This document shows, piece after piece, positions 33,935 through 43,585 of a stretch of 52,742 bases of DNA (positions are counted from its first letter, which is position 1; every line of letters starts with the position of its first letter). This DNA comes from Granulosicoccus sp. (lineage in GTDB: Bacteria; Pseudomonadota; Gammaproteobacteria; Granulosicoccales; Granulosicoccaceae): the NCBI GenBank assembly GCA_023301795.1, contig JALZVU010000064.1:1-52742 (forward strand). The letters run 5' to 3'. The position numbers were made by a program, and so were the translations under genes. The notes beneath the pieces were generated by a model, which saw only the letters and a program-made list of their open reading frames with translations, did no database searches and was not told where the DNA came from.

Positions 33935-35626
33935 ATGTCACCAATCTTTCGTTTAACACTCATTGCCTGCCTGACAGCAGGCATCAGCGCCTGCTCGTCG
34001 AGCTCTGATTCAAACTCCACATCGAGCGTGAACCCATCCAACGATGTCGACGGCGGCAGCGGCGGCGTAATCGTCCCGGGCGTCGGCGACCCCGACGATA
34101 ACAATCCGGAAGACGGCACCACCGGTGAGAACAATCCGGGAACTGACGAGAATAACCCAGGACCTGTCGATCAGGGACCCGTAGCCCCCGGCCCTGAAAA
34201 CCCTACTTTGGATGACTTGCCACCCGCTGTCATACCCGAGCTGGATCCGCTTGCAGGGCCTATCCCGGCACCTCCCAGCGATGATCCGTTCAACTCGCTT
34301 CTTGAGATAGATCCTGAACCAGCAACTGCAGGCGGCGCCCCTACTCAGCCTAAAAATCTGCGTATCGATCTGGTTTCCAATGATTGGGCAGAATTTAGCT
34401 GGGCACCAGCCAATGACGATGGCGAAGTTGTTGAGTACCGGATTAATCGAAGCGATGGTCACACCTACGTGATGAACCGTGATCTAACCAGTACCAATGA
34501 CGGCACACAGGCAGAATTGGACAAGCAGTGGGCAACCACTTCGTTCATCGATTGCAACTACACGCGCTTCACTGGACGCATCCACGACTGCGAGATTCAC
34601 GGACCAACGCCCGGCAGCACCTTTAGCTATGACGTTGTTGCGGTGGACGATGAAGGCAACGAGTCTGCCCCATCAGATCCAATAACAATCACCTATCATC
34701 AAGCCCAGAACGCTCCGGTTCCTTTGTATGAAGATCGCTTCCTGCAAGAAGGTGAATTTGTTCAAAGGCATGACTTGTCCAGCCCGGCCTTTTTTCTGGA
34801 CGACTTTACGCTGGTGTTTGCTGACGACTTCGACGGTGACACCATCGATGAAACCCGTTGGAATACACAGTTAGTCTGGGGCGATCAGGAAGTCATCAAT
34901 AACGAACAGCAGTATTTCGTCAACACGCAACGCACACCTGATTTTGGCTACGACCCCTTCAAGCTGGAAGATTCGATTCTGACTATAGAAGCGATTCCAA
35001 CGCCTGAAGAACTCAAAGCCAATCTGCCGGAAAAGTGCAGACTCGTCAACGAATTCAGACCGCCTTGCCTGTTTCTGTCCGGGGCATTGTCCACGCACGA
35101 CAAATTTAACATGACGTTTGGCTACGTTGAAGGACGAATGAAAACCGGTTCCATATCCGGCGCTCTTTCAAGCTTCTATCTTTACCACCGATTCCCTGGC
35201 GAAGGTGTTGAACGACACGCTCCAGAAATCGACATTGTCGAGTACTTGGGTGACAATCCTTTCGGCGATGAAGATGCGTTCCAGACCTACCACTTCAATG
35301 ATGTGAACACTGGCATAACCCGCTCGTCGCCTACGATGTTTGTTGAAAACCCAGACGGCACGCTATTCAGTGATGAGTTTCATACCTACGGCGTATTGTG
35401 GGAGCCACAACTGGTTATCTGGTACATCGACGGTCAGGAAGTCAAGCGTCTGTCCGGCCCACAAGTGGGCGCACGGGCAATGAACATCGTCACCTACCTG
35501 GTAGCCGGCAGCGCATGGGCACCTACACCTGACGAGAGTGGTAATTTCCCGCTGAAGTTTGAGATTGACTATATTCGCGCTTATCAGCGTGGCTCGTACA
35601 CGACTAACGGTCTGTACCCTCAGTAA
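33935..35626 (+). CDS. Glycoside hydrolase family 16 lipoprotein with fibronectin III-like domain
   Basis: Surface lipoprotein (lipobox ISAC near residue 20) of 563 residues that should cut beta-1,3/1,4-linked polysaccharides such as laminarin or agar. Residues about 21-110 are a Gly/Pro/Asp/Asn-rich linker. About 138-255 form a fibronectin III-like domain (PTQPKNLRIDLVSNDWAEFS ... STFSYDVVAVDDEGN). The GH16 jelly roll follows from about 290 to the end, with DDFDGDTIDETRWN and the catalytic EIDIVEYLG (two Glu and Asp). An upstream frame opens at 33833, but the ATG at 33935 begins the signal peptide. No sugar-transport genes are adjacent. The substrate within GH16 cannot be fixed by eye. Confidence 0.88.
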   Translation: MSPIFRLTLIACLTAGISACSSSSDSNSTSSVNPSNDVDGGSGGVIVPGVGDPDDNNPEDGTTGENNPGTDENNPGPVDQGPVAPGPENPTLDDLPPAVIPELDPLAGPIPAPPSDDPFNSLLEIDPEPATAGGAPTQPKNLRIDLVSNDWAEFSWAPANDDGEVVEYRINRSDGHTYVMNRDLTSTNDGTQAELDKQWATTSFIDCNYTRFTGRIHDCEIHGPTPGSTFSYDVVAVDDEGNESAPSDPITITYHQAQNAPVPLYEDRFLQEGEFVQRHDLSSPAFFLDDFTLVFADDFDGDTIDETRWNTQLVWGDQEVINNEQQYFVNTQRTPDFGYDPFKLEDSILTIEAIPTPEELKANLPEKCRLVNEFRPPCLFLSGALSTHDKFNMTFGYVEGRMKTGSISGALSSFYLYHRFPGEGVERHAPEIDIVEYLGDNPFGDEDAFQTYHFNDVNTGITRSSPTMFVENPDGTLFSDEFHTYGVLWEPQLVIWYIDGQEVKRLSGPQVGARAMNIVTYLVAGSAWAPTPDESGNFPLKFEIDYIRAYQRGSYTTNGLYPQ

Positions 35627-35644
35627 GCTCTACAAGGCGGTAAA

Positions 35645-35688
35645 AATTGAGGATCTGCGCAATCATTAAATAGCGCAGATCCTCAATT
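35645..35688. terminator. Perfect 16-base palindromic terminator
   Basis: AATTGAGGATCTGCGC (35645-35660) and its exact complement (35673-35688) flank a 12-base AT-rich loop. It lies between convergent genes ending at 35626 and 35741. On the minus strand the stem runs into TTTTTA, giving a good Rho-independent terminator for the VWA gene; on the plus strand it can stop the GH16 message. Confidence 0.8.
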
Positions 35689-35740
35689 ACCCACTTTGGT
35701 TCTGCCGCATCTTTTCAGATTGGCACAAACACCCTTGTAT

Positions 35741-36466
35741 CTACCCAAGCTGTTTTAGTAATTCTCCAGCTCGACTGGAACCGCTGCTCTGCAGTTGCAA
35801 CAACGCTTTTTTGCCACCTGCGGCATAGGCCGCCACAGCATTCAACAGCTCACCCAGCGCCTGCGCTGATCCTTCGTTAAAACGACCGTGCGCACCGCCC
35901 GAGAGCTTGGCAATTTGCTTGAAAGCAAATTCAGCCTCCGAATTCTGACCTTCCTGAAAAATGAAAACTGGCATGTTGAGTAATCGACACTGACCCGCCA
36001 GATCCCCAAGCTGGTCGACATCCTCTTCGACACAATCGCCGATAAAAACGAGTGCCTGCACCGGCGTTTGGCGCGCCTCTGCAAGGCCATGCTTTAGTAT
36101 TCGATGAATTTGGGTTCTGCCAGCCTCACAGCTAACCTTGCGCATCATACCCACCACTTGATCAGCATTACGCAGCCATTTGGAGGCACGACATTCATCA
36201 AAACCGCGGTAGTACACGAGCTGAACATCGAGCTCACCGATACCGCGTGTTTTTGTAAACATGCCGGCTTGCAAAGCCATCGCACTGTCCCACATCCCTT
36301 GGCGACTTGCGGTGGCATCCAGAGCAAAAACAAGCCGGCCGCGACCTCCTGTCACAGCCGACGCTGGAGTTGACTTCACTGCCTGTAAAAAGGCGTCAAC
36401 GTCATCTCTTGTCTCCAACTGTCCGCCTGTTGCAGACTTTCTATCAATGTCTTGCTTATCTGGCAT
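35741..36466 (-). CDS. Von Willebrand factor A domain protein
   Basis: 241-residue cytoplasmic protein whose main body is a VWA fold: GRGRLVFALDATASRQGMWD carries a DxTxS MIDAS-like motif, and QALVFIGDCVEEDVDQLG is a later strand with acidic residues. No signal peptide or membrane helix. VWA proteins of this kind often occur with J-domain or tellurite-type proteins, but none is adjacent. The start is uncertain: GTG at 36490 or ATG at 36466, neither with a strong ribosome site; the ATG is chosen. It overlaps slightly the end of a doubtful gene if the longer form is real. Confidence 0.78.
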   Translation of the reverse strand: MPDKQDIDRKSATGGQLETRDDVDAFLQAVKSTPASAVTGGRGRLVFALDATASRQGMWDSAMALQAGMFTKTRGIGELDVQLVYYRGFDECRASKWLRNADQVVGMMRKVSCEAGRTQIHRILKHGLAEARQTPVQALVFIGDCVEEDVDQLGDLAGQCRLLNMPVFIFQEGQNSEAEFAFKQIAKLSGGAHGRFNEGSAQALGELLNAVAAYAAGGKKALLQLQSSGSSRAGELLKQLG

Positions 36467-36839
36467 ACCGGCTTTTACAGTTGCGAACACATAAGGCCCA
36501 TGTCTTTTGCAAAATCGAAAAGTCCCATGGTTCCTTACCTTTTGTTGTGATCACTGCGAAATACTGCAGCTTTCTTGAGTTGGACGGCTGTTGTCGCCCT
36601 AGTGTAGAAGCATTGATCGCTGATATCCACGACTTTTCCCACTTACGCCTTCTCAGTGTTACTGCTTTGTAAAAATCCTGCAGCTCCTGATCCGATGCAG
36701 TTGTAACATGATACTTAGCGCTTGCTACCACTTTGTAAGGCTCGGCAAGATGGTAAGCGGCGTAGAGTTCTGGTGTGAGTTTGGGCCCGGCATCAGGTGC
36801 CAACGCCGGGCAGCGCTCATGAACGCGGCACCGAATCAT
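36456..36839 (-). CDS. Doubtful hypothetical protein overlapping the VWA gene
   Basis: An open frame of 127 codons starting MIRCRVHERCPALAP, with a middle part AAYHLAEPYKVVASAKYHVT and a basic end. I recognise no family. It is the only substantial minus-strand frame in the 366-base gap before the CsbD-like gene, and its last codons overlap the start of the VWA frame. No signal peptide or helix is seen. It could be a small real gene, a decayed gene or chance. Confidence 0.3.
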   Translation of the reverse strand: MIRCRVHERCPALAPDAGPKLTPELYAAYHLAEPYKVVASAKYHVTTASDQELQDFYKAVTLRRRKWEKSWISAINASTLGRQQPSNSRKLQYFAVITTKGKEPWDFSILQKTWALCVRNCKSRYAR

Positions 36840-36856
36840 TCGGGAGAATCACGACC

Positions 36857-37234
36857 ATGAACAAGTCACACACATCCATCCTTACTTTGCTGCTCTGTAG
36901 TACCACCCTGCTCGTTAGCTGCGGTGGTGGTGGAGGCGGCGTTGTAGAACAAACAGAGGAAATCTCCGCAACAGCGACCGATGGCGTTACCGATGCGGCC
37001 ACCAACCTGGCATCTGAGGCTACTGATGCTATTTCAGAAAACTGGCAGGATATAGAAATAGACTGGGACAATCAGATATCAAGCGTACAAGATGCTTTCC
37101 CGGATTTATCGGTGGATGAAATTACTGGTACCGCCGGAAAACCTGAAAACATGGTCAGCCTGATTGAACAAAAATACGGCATCTCCCGCGAAGAGGCTCA
37201 GGCGAAAGTGTCTGAGTGGGCCAGCTCTCTGTAG
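36857..37234 (+). CDS. Small lipoprotein with CsbD/YjbJ-like C-terminus
   Basis: 125-residue lipoprotein: a hydrophobic signal (HTSILTLLLCSTTLLVSC) with lipobox LVSC at about residue 22, then a six-Gly run, an Ala/Thr-rich linker and a C-terminal domain. The last 65 residues (ENWQDIEIDWDNQISSVQDA ... MVSLIEQKYGISREEAQAKV, SEW) follow the YjbJ/CsbD pattern NWxxxxxxW ... L...IxxxYGxxxExAxxxVxxW. CsbD proteins are small stress-induced proteins without known activity and are normally cytoplasmic, so an exported version is unusual. The ATG at 36857 has GGGAGA upstream. Confidence 0.7.
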   Translation: MNKSHTSILTLLLCSTTLLVSCGGGGGGVVEQTEEISATATDGVTDAATNLASEATDAISENWQDIEIDWDNQISSVQDAFPDLSVDEITGTAGKPENMVSLIEQKYGISREEAQAKVSEWASSL

Positions 37235-37264
37235 CGTGTGTTGTAGCGAACTTGTGTTGTAGCG
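37229..37264 (+). repeat. Short direct repeats after the CsbD-like gene
   Basis: TGTGTTGTAGCG occurs twice (37237-37248 and 37253-37264) and a shorter CTGTAGCG precedes it (37229-37236), spanning the stop codon. The copies have 12- and 16-base offsets. They may be slippage products or a binding site; no function is evident. Confidence 0.4.
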
Positions 37265-37306
37265 CTGTACTTTGAATGGTGGTGTCGCAGTCTGCGTGAA
37301 CTCCAT

Positions 37307-38461
37307 TTACGCGGATCGCGACACCTGAAGATCCGGGAAAAGCCCGGCAAGTGATGCTGTGGAAGCCTCCACCACACCTCGTTCCGTTATAAGCCCCGTA
37401 ACCAGTCTTGCAGGGGTGACATCAAATGCCGGATTCCCAACGGCCGATGCATCGGGCGGCACTGCAATCTCAGTGGTTGCGCCATCGGCACTGTTGCCGC
37501 TATCAACAATAAGACTGTTTTTGTTGCGCTCACTGCCAAGGCGCCCCAGCTGTCGTCTAACCTCGTCACCATTGCGCTCCTCTATCGGAATGTCGCGCAC
37601 ACCATCAGATACTGTCCAGTCAATGGTGGGAGATGGAAGCGCAACATAGAACGGAATGTCATTGTCAAACGCTGCCAAGGCTTTCAGGTACGTACCGATC
37701 TTGTTACACACATCTCCATTTGCCGCTGTACGGTCAGTTCCAACAATGACTAGATCCACCTCACCGTGCTGCATCAGATGGCCACCCGCGTTGTCCACAA
37801 TGTAGGTATGCGGCACGCCATGACTCCCTAACTCCCATGCAGTGAGTGCACCCTGATTACGTGGCCTTGTTTCATCGACCCACACGTGTACATCCAGCCC
37901 GGCATCAGCGGCATGGTACATCGGTGATGTCGCCGTTCCCCAATCCACCGTTGCCAGCCAACCCGCATTGCAATGGGTAAGAATATTCACAGGCTTGCCG
38001 TCGCCTTTTTTAGCCGCTATGGCACGAATAAGCTCAAGTCCGTTTAGCCCGATCTGTCGATTAATTTCAACATCTTCGTCAGCGATAGCCACAGCCAGCT
38101 CACGCGCTGCCAATGCGCGCTCAGCGATCGGCAATGGACGTACATGCTCGCGCATTCTATCCAGTGCCCAACGAAGGTTGATAGCAGTGGGACGTGTACA
38201 TTCCAATAACTCCCAAGTGGCATCAATACCCGCATCAGAGCTATCGCGCTCGATAGCCTTAGCCATTCCCCATGCAGCAGTAGCACCAATCAACGGCGCA
38301 CCCCTAACCCACATGTCGCGAATAGCCGTCGCAAAGTCTGCCGTACTATCAAGCTGCACTGTTTCGAACCGATGTGGCAACCAACGCTGATCAATAATAC
38401 TGACAGCCCATGTATCACTGTCATGCCAGATAGAGCGATAGTGCGTCTCACCAACCTTCAT
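37307..38461 (-). CDS. mtnA: S-methyl-5-thioribose-1-phosphate isomerase
   Basis: Converts methylthioribose-1-phosphate to methylthioribulose-1-phosphate in methionine salvage; relatives act on 5-deoxyribose-1-phosphate. The 384 residues contain [16 protein letters not shown], the catalytic Cys in [35 protein letters not shown] and the catalytic Asp in [19 protein letters not shown]. The [12 protein letters not shown] form is that of MtnA enzymes paired with MtnK rather than with a phosphorylase. The start overlaps the mtnK stop by 4 bases (ATGA), so the two are coupled. The later salvage genes mtnB/C/D/E are not in the window, so product fate is open. Confidence 0.94.
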   Translation of the reverse strand: MKVGETHYRSIWHDSDTWAVSIIDQRWLPHRFETVQLDSTADFATAIRDMWVRGAPLIGATAAWGMAKAIERDSSDAGIDATWELLECTRPTAINLRWALDRMREHVRPLPIAERALAARELAVAIADEDVEINRQIGLNGLELIRAIAAKKGDGKPVNILTHCNAGWLATVDWGTATSPMYHAADAGLDVHVWVDETRPRNQGALTAWELGSHGVPHTYIVDNAGGHLMQHGEVDLVIVGTDRTAANGDVCNKIGTYLKALAAFDNDIPFYVALPSPTIDWTVSDGVRDIPIEERNGDEVRRQLGRLGSERNKNSLIVDSGNSADGATTEIAVPPDASAVGNPAFDVTPARLVTGLITERGVVEASTASLAGLFPDLQVSRSA

Positions 38462-39741
38462 GCGTTTGTCTCCATTGATGTTGATGTGATTTTAATGACG
38501 TTAAGAAACGCCTGCATAGACAGAACGTCCTCACGCTCAACCAACACCTTACGTCCTATATTCAGCCCTGTGGACTCACAACGAGCTCGCACATCAGCAT
38601 CCGGTATGTCATCAAATTCAATAATATGCGCAAGGCCCAGTGTGCGCCGGATAATCTCACAGCCGCAAAAACCCATGGCATCAACCCACACCCTGTCAAG
38701 CTGATTAGCCAACGCACGCTCTAGAGCTTCATCATGGCCTTGCGCTTCGAACAACGTAGCGGGAAATAATATTCCGGAACGTTCAGTGCGCCATAACTCT
38801 CCAAAGCGCACGGCAAAGCTACTCCAGATGTCATCAATAACCTCAAGAATCCATTGCCGATACACCCCTCTGTCATCAGATTCGGAGGAATAACCGGGTT
38901 GCGCACACCATGCCATGACAAAATTGGCAATAAGCATCCCCACATCAAACCCCATGGGCCCATACAACACAAACTCCGGATCAATAACCTTCGCATCATC
39001 CTCGTGAACCATCACCGATCCGGTGTGCAAATCTCCATGCAACATGGTCTCGGCATTTGAACAAAATACTTGCTTCATGGTTTGAGCCGCAATTTTTGCG
39101 GCAGTGTCTGCTCGTAACTGACGTACCTGCTCATCAAGCTGCGGTGCTGTATGACGATTCATAGGTGCATCGAAAAAAGGATCTGTAAAGACTAGCGATT
39201 CGGAAATATCACACAGTGCCGTATTACCCGCAAACAACGCTACGTCTTCTTTTCTTGCTGCTGCATCCATCGAGAAATCTGAACCTTTGAACAAGGTATT
39301 CGCACAAAATTCTCCTAGCATAACGCCCAGCCCAGAATGACGAATACCTTTCTGCAAGCTGTGGCGAAGAATATGGTGGGGCGACAAAAACTCCATAACG
39401 ATAAGCGCCTGCTCTTCGTCAAAATGGTAAATATCCGGAACCGTGCCAGGCGCTCGCGTACTCTGCCGCGTTAACGCATGGTATTCAAAAAAGCTACGCG
39501 AAAGCGGCAGCGGCCAGCTATCACCCACCAACCGCACGTAAGGTAACGCCTGCTTTACCACCACAGCACTTATCGCTGATTCAACGATAAAAACCAGATT
39601 CAGATTTCCGTCACCCACCTCGCGCACACGCCAACTGGCACTATCTTTACCTAATCGTGTGGCAACCGCTTCGACATTTACAAGACGTTCGGCCAACGAT
39701 TCAGTAGTGAGAGGTGTGTAGTTTTTAGCCTCAGCGACCAT
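38458..39741 (-). CDS. mtnK: 5-methylthioribose kinase
   Basis: Phosphorylates methylthioribose at C1. The fold is that of aminoglycoside/choline kinases: [15 protein letters not shown] near residue 45, [20 protein letters not shown] (Lys), the catalytic loop in [12 protein letters not shown] (Asp) and the metal site in [17 protein letters not shown]. The end [20 protein letters not shown] is also MtnK-specific. A TTG at 39765 would extend the frame, but the ATG at 39741 gives the usual length (427 residues) and is preferred; neither has a strong ribosome site. It is the first gene of the mtnK-mtnA operon and is divergent from a ribose-type ABC transporter, its likely supplier. Confidence 0.93.
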   Translation of the reverse strand: MVAEAKNYTPLTTESLAERLVNVEAVATRLGKDSASWRVREVGDGNLNLVFIVESAISAVVVKQALPYVRLVGDSWPLPLSRSFFEYHALTRQSTRAPGTVPDIYHFDEEQALIVMEFLSPHHILRHSLQKGIRHSGLGVMLGEFCANTLFKGSDFSMDAAARKEDVALFAGNTALCDISESLVFTDPFFDAPMNRHTAPQLDEQVRQLRADTAAKIAAQTMKQVFCSNAETMLHGDLHTGSVMVHEDDAKVIDPEFVLYGPMGFDVGMLIANFVMAWCAQPGYSSESDDRGVYRQWILEVIDDIWSSFAVRFGELWRTERSGILFPATLFEAQGHDEALERALANQLDRVWVDAMGFCGCEIIRRTLGLAHIIEFDDIPDADVRARCESTGLNIGRKVLVEREDVLSMQAFLNVIKITSTSMETNA

Positions 39742-39802
39742 GGCCCGTGACTCAGTTATGTTCAAGAATGTGTCTGAACGATAAGCAACGCCTTAGCTAA
39801 TG

Positions 39803-39824
39803 TCAATTGCCTAACTTCAATTGC
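39803..39824. promoter_or_regulatory. Repeated TCAATTGC motif between mtnK and the ABC operon
   Basis: TCAATTGC occurs at 39803-39810 and 39817-39824, 14 bases apart, in the short gap between mtnK (minus) and the ABC ATPase gene (plus). The core CAATTG is palindromic. The location suits a shared operator that would co-regulate the two divergent units. Confidence 0.35.
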
Positions 39825-39883
39825 TCTTGACTTAAGCCACCATTCTGACCTACGGTCATTGCTCGTTATGGATTTGGATTTCA

Positions 39884-41395
39884 ATGAGTACGACCCTTCA
39901 GCTAAAAGGCATAAGAAAGGCTTTTGGAAGCAATCAGGTCTTGCACGACATTGGCTTTGAGCTTCAGGCCGGTAATGTCACTGTATTAATGGGTGCAAAC
40001 GGTGCTGGGAAATCTACGCTTGTAAGAATCCTCAGCGGCGTCCACAAACGTGACACCGGAGATATCATACTACTGGGTAGGACCTTCAACCCAAAAACAC
40101 CTATGGATGCCGTGGCCCAGGGTGTTGTCACCGTCCACCAAGGCATCAACGACGGTGTGGTGCCCGATCTGGATATTGCCTCAAATCTGCTACTCGAATA
40201 TCTAGCTACCGGTGGATCCGGATTCTGGATACGCCAAGGCGCGTTGAAAAAGAAAGCTCAAGCGCTTGCTGATCTTGTGGGCATAAGCTCATCACTAGAC
40301 ACACCGGTACATGCGTTGTCATTGGCCGATCGACAGCTGGTCGCTATTGCTCGAGCCATGGCCTATGAGCCACGCGTAATGATTCTGGACGAGCCCACCT
40401 CGTCTCTGTCTGCAGCAGAGGCAGATACGCTATTTTCATTAATAGACAAACTGCGAGAGCACGGTGTTGCCATCCTGTACATATCACACCGAATGTCTGA
40501 CATTCGCCGGCTGGCAGATCGCATTGTTGTGATGCGCGATGGCCAGATAAGCGCCAACCTCGTTGAGCAGCCCCTACCTCTCAACGAGGCTGTAAATGCC
40601 ATGCTAGGCCGAAGCATGGACAATACAACACTAACCATTTCCCAAACTACAACGCCAAGCCTGAGATTGTCCAATGCAGTGCTTGCGCAGGGTGCTCACC
40701 CCTTTGACATGACTGTTCATGAAGGCGAGGTTGTCGCTATTGTTGGCCTTGTCGGCAGCGGCAAGTCAGCACTGGCAAATGTTCTGTTCGGCATTAACCC
40801 ACTAATCTCTGGCACCCTCCAGTTAGCTGACAAACCATACTGCCCAACATCCCCTGCCAAGGCTATAGCCGCTGGCGTATTCCTCTGCCCACGTGACAGA
40901 GGCAGCAACGCGGTTGTGCCGGATTTCAATCTGACACACAACATCACACTGCCCTTCCTGCATAAGTACAGCCGCTTTTCATGGCTTAGAACGCGTCATG
41001 AAGAAAAGCGTTCTCAACAATTACTTGATGAAATTGGCGTGGTCTATCAAAACAGCAACGACAACATTGGCACCTTGTCAGGTGGCAATCAGCAAAAAGT
41101 CTCGGTAGCACGATGGCTATCTGAATCATGCCGCCTGCTAATTCTTGATGAGCCTTTTCAGGGTGTTGATATCCAGGCTAGGCGCGACATAGGAACACAT
41201 CTTCGAAACGCGGCTGGCACAAGAGCAACATTAGTTTTGGTTTCTGAGATCGATGAAGCCACTGAGATTGCCGACAGAATTATTGTCATCGCAGAACACA
41301 CACTAGCTGGCGAACAGATCAACCAAGAACCTGATCTGGATCTGCTGCTATCAATGATGGCATCCGCTAACAACCTGGGAACAACAGCTGCGTGA
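39884..41395 (+). CDS. Sugar ABC transporter ATPase with two nucleotide-binding domains (RbsA-like)
   Basis: 503-residue tandem ATPase of the ribose/galactose CUT2 family. The first domain has Walker A GANGAGKST, signature-like LSLADRQLVAIARAM (degenerate) and Walker B ILDEPTSSLS. The second has GLVGSGKSALANVLFG, LSGGNQQKVSVARWL and LILDEPFQGVD. It starts at the ATG at 39884 and its end overlaps the permease start (GTGA at 41392-41395). CUT2 importers carry pentoses, autoinducer-2, inositol and similar. Being divergent from mtnK-mtnA suggests methylthioribose or another deoxypentose; the iolC-like gene downstream leaves inositol possible. Confidence 0.9.
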   Translation: MSTTLQLKGIRKAFGSNQVLHDIGFELQAGNVTVLMGANGAGKSTLVRILSGVHKRDTGDIILLGRTFNPKTPMDAVAQGVVTVHQGINDGVVPDLDIASNLLLEYLATGGSGFWIRQGALKKKAQALADLVGISSSLDTPVHALSLADRQLVAIARAMAYEPRVMILDEPTSSLSAAEADTLFSLIDKLREHGVAILYISHRMSDIRRLADRIVVMRDGQISANLVEQPLPLNEAVNAMLGRSMDNTTLTISQTTTPSLRLSNAVLAQGAHPFDMTVHEGEVVAIVGLVGSGKSALANVLFGINPLISGTLQLADKPYCPTSPAKAIAAGVFLCPRDRGSNAVVPDFNLTHNITLPFLHKYSRFSWLRTRHEEKRSQQLLDEIGVVYQNSNDNIGTLSGGNQQKVSVARWLSESCRLLILDEPFQGVDIQARRDIGTHLRNAAGTRATLVLVSEIDEATEIADRIIVIAEHTLAGEQINQEPDLDLLLSMMASANNLGTTAA

Positions 41396-42390
41396 ACAAA
41401 GTGATCAATTTGGCTATTCGCTATGGATTTCTGACACTACTCGTTGGCTTGGTGGTTTTTTTCTCTATTGCCGCTGATGGCTTTGCTGGCCCACATAGCG
41501 CAGTGTTTATTTTCCAATCAGTGGCTATTACCGGCATCCTTGCCTTGGGCGTCACATGTACTCTAGTGGTGGGCGGTTTCGATCTATCCATCGGCTCTGT
41601 CGCCACCTCATCATTGATGCTTTCTGCCTATGTGATGGTGGTTTGGGAGCAAAGCGCACTTGTCGCCATCGTCCTTTGCCTACTTATGGGTGCCTTAGTG
41701 GGGTTGGTAAACGGCTGGTTAATCGTTCGCATGCGCGTCCCCGATTTGCTTGCCACTTTGGGCATGATGTTCTTACTGATAGGACTACAGCGCATTCCCA
41801 CCCAAGGCCGCTCCATAGCCACCGGTATGACATTACCTGACGGGACCGTTGCACAAGGCACATTCTCGCCCGCTTTTCTTGCCCTTGGTCGCCACCGCTT
41901 TGATCTGTTTATCGAACGACTATTACCGGTATCGGTCGTGGTACTGCTGGTGATAGCGGTGCTGGTATTTCTCTTCCTGAACTACACACGCCACGGCAGA
42001 CTCATGTATGCCATCGGATCCAACGAACGAGCCTCATCACTGGCAGGCGTTGCGGTGAACAAGTACAAGGTCACAGCCTATGTCATATCTGGAGTATTGG
42101 CATCAGTAGGCGGCATGCTTATGTCTGCACGACTGGGCCGAGGCGACATTGCCTCAGGCAACAACCTGCTACTGGATTCAGTGGCTGCAGCACTTATCGG
42201 CTATGCGGTATTGGGCGCTGCCAGACCAAACGCTTTCGGTACAGCCATGGGCGCCCTGTTCGTTGGCATACTTCTGCAAGGGTTAACCATGATGAACGCT
42301 CCCTACTACACACAGGATTTTGTAAAAGGCGCAGTGTTGGTGCTCGCGCTGATGTTTACATTTTCACTATCTGCACGTCAACGTCGTTGA
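41392..42390 (+). CDS. Sugar ABC transporter permease (RbsC-like)
   Basis: 332-residue membrane protein with about nine to ten hydrophobic helices, of the BPD_transp_2/RbsC family. The conserved stretches VGGFDLSIGSVATSSLML and RASSLAGVAVNKYKVTAYV are present, with the DLSIG segment near residue 65 and the coupling GSNERASSLAG near residue 210. It is the single permease that would homodimerise with the tandem ATPase. The start is GTG overlapping the ATPase stop. The binding-protein gene follows after 96 bases. Confidence 0.9.
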   Translation: MNKVINLAIRYGFLTLLVGLVVFFSIAADGFAGPHSAVFIFQSVAITGILALGVTCTLVVGGFDLSIGSVATSSLMLSAYVMVVWEQSALVAIVLCLLMGALVGLVNGWLIVRMRVPDLLATLGMMFLLIGLQRIPTQGRSIATGMTLPDGTVAQGTFSPAFLALGRHRFDLFIERLLPVSVVVLLVIAVLVFLFLNYTRHGRLMYAIGSNERASSLAGVAVNKYKVTAYVISGVLASVGGMLMSARLGRGDIASGNNLLLDSVAAALIGYAVLGAARPNAFGTAMGALFVGILLQGLTMMNAPYYTQDFVKGAVLVLALMFTFSLSARQRR

Positions 42391-42486
42391 GGGCGTATGC
42401 AATCCAAACGTCTGACACTTTTGTTAACCATAGGAACGTTACAAACATAGTTTACACAGTAGATTTATACACAAGGAGAAACAACA

Positions 42487-43545
42487 ATGAAAATAAACCG
42501 CAGAAAATTCACAGGTCTAGCCAGCGCAATGGCTCTCACAGCATGTGCCGGACTTTCCATAAGCGGTAGCTGGGCAGCTGATATGCCAGCGCCTTTCGAC
42601 AATGCGGCTGACGTTAAGATTGCTCTGGTGCGATACCTGTCAACCGGTGATTTCTTTCAAGCCTATTTATCCGGCGTCGAGACACAAGCGCAAGCCTTGG
42701 GAGTCGACTTACGCATTCTTGATAGTCGTCAGGATGCAGCCTTACAAGCCGACATGGTGGATCAGGCTATTGCGCTAGGCGTTGACGGCATCATCGTGCA
42801 ACATGGTTTAACCGAATCCATGCAAGACGCAGTTCAGCGCGCTCTTGATGCAGGCATAAAAGTCGTGGCCTTTGACGTTAACGTAGAAAACGAGGCTGTA
42901 CCCCAGGTTGAACAATCCGATAGAGACCTTGCGCGTCTGGCACTCGAGCAGGCGATAAAAGACAACGGTGAGTCCTTTACTGCCGGCTATGTCTACGTAC
43001 CGGGCATTGCCCCGCTCGATCGTCGTGACGAAACATGGAAGGAATTCAAAGAACGCTACCCCGGCATAAAAGAGAAGGCGCAATTTGGCACACTGGATAA
43101 TCCCATCGCAAACGCCAATGCCAATCAGGCAAGATCCGTACTACAGGCCAACCCCGACATCACTGTCATGTTTGCCCCTTACGATGAATTTGCCAAAGGT
43201 GTGAAGATTGCTGTGGATGAAGCTGGTATGAGCCAGGATATTAAAATCTATTCAGCTGACGTTTCAACAGCCGACATCGCTGCCATGCGCGAACCTGATA
43301 GTGCGTGGGTAGCCACAGCCGCAACAAACCCCGCAGTGGTTGGCGAAGTATCCGTGCGGACTCTGGCGATGCTACTGGCAGGCGAAGACCCGGGCGCCAG
43401 CGTCATCGTCCCTCCGACGCTCATCACGCGCGATATGCTGATGGACAGCGACATAAAAAGCATGCAGGACTTGGCAGCCAAACTACCCGCCTTTGCGCAT
43501 GCTGATGTCGCAACGCCAGACTGGATGCCTTTGCCAGCGCGATAG
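42487..43545 (+). CDS. Periplasmic sugar-binding protein of the CUT2 transporter
   Basis: 352 residues of the periplasmic-binding-protein-like I (RbsB-type) fold. The core runs DVKIALVRYLSTGDFFQAYL, VDGIIVQHGLTESMQDAVQR and VVAFDVNVENEAVPQVEQSD. The signal is unusual: NRRKFTGLASAMALTACAG combines a twin-arginine-like RRKF with a possible lipobox LTAC, while a later Ala-Ala (SGSWAAD) offers a normal cleavage site. The ATG at 42487 has AAGGAG 10 bases before it. It sits third in the ATPase-permease-binding protein set. Ligand unknown; the methylthioribose idea comes from gene context only. Confidence 0.88.
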   Translation: MKINRRKFTGLASAMALTACAGLSISGSWAADMPAPFDNAADVKIALVRYLSTGDFFQAYLSGVETQAQALGVDLRILDSRQDAALQADMVDQAIALGVDGIIVQHGLTESMQDAVQRALDAGIKVVAFDVNVENEAVPQVEQSDRDLARLALEQAIKDNGESFTAGYVYVPGIAPLDRRDETWKEFKERYPGIKEKAQFGTLDNPIANANANQARSVLQANPDITVMFAPYDEFAKGVKIAVDEAGMSQDIKIYSADVSTADIAAMREPDSAWVATAATNPAVVGEVSVRTLAMLLAGEDPGASVIVPPTLITRDMLMDSDIKSMQDLAAKLPAFAHADVATPDWMPLPAR

Positions 43546-43585
43546 TTTTTATGTTCAGAGCAGTGCTTAGGTCGTCACCTGCCTA

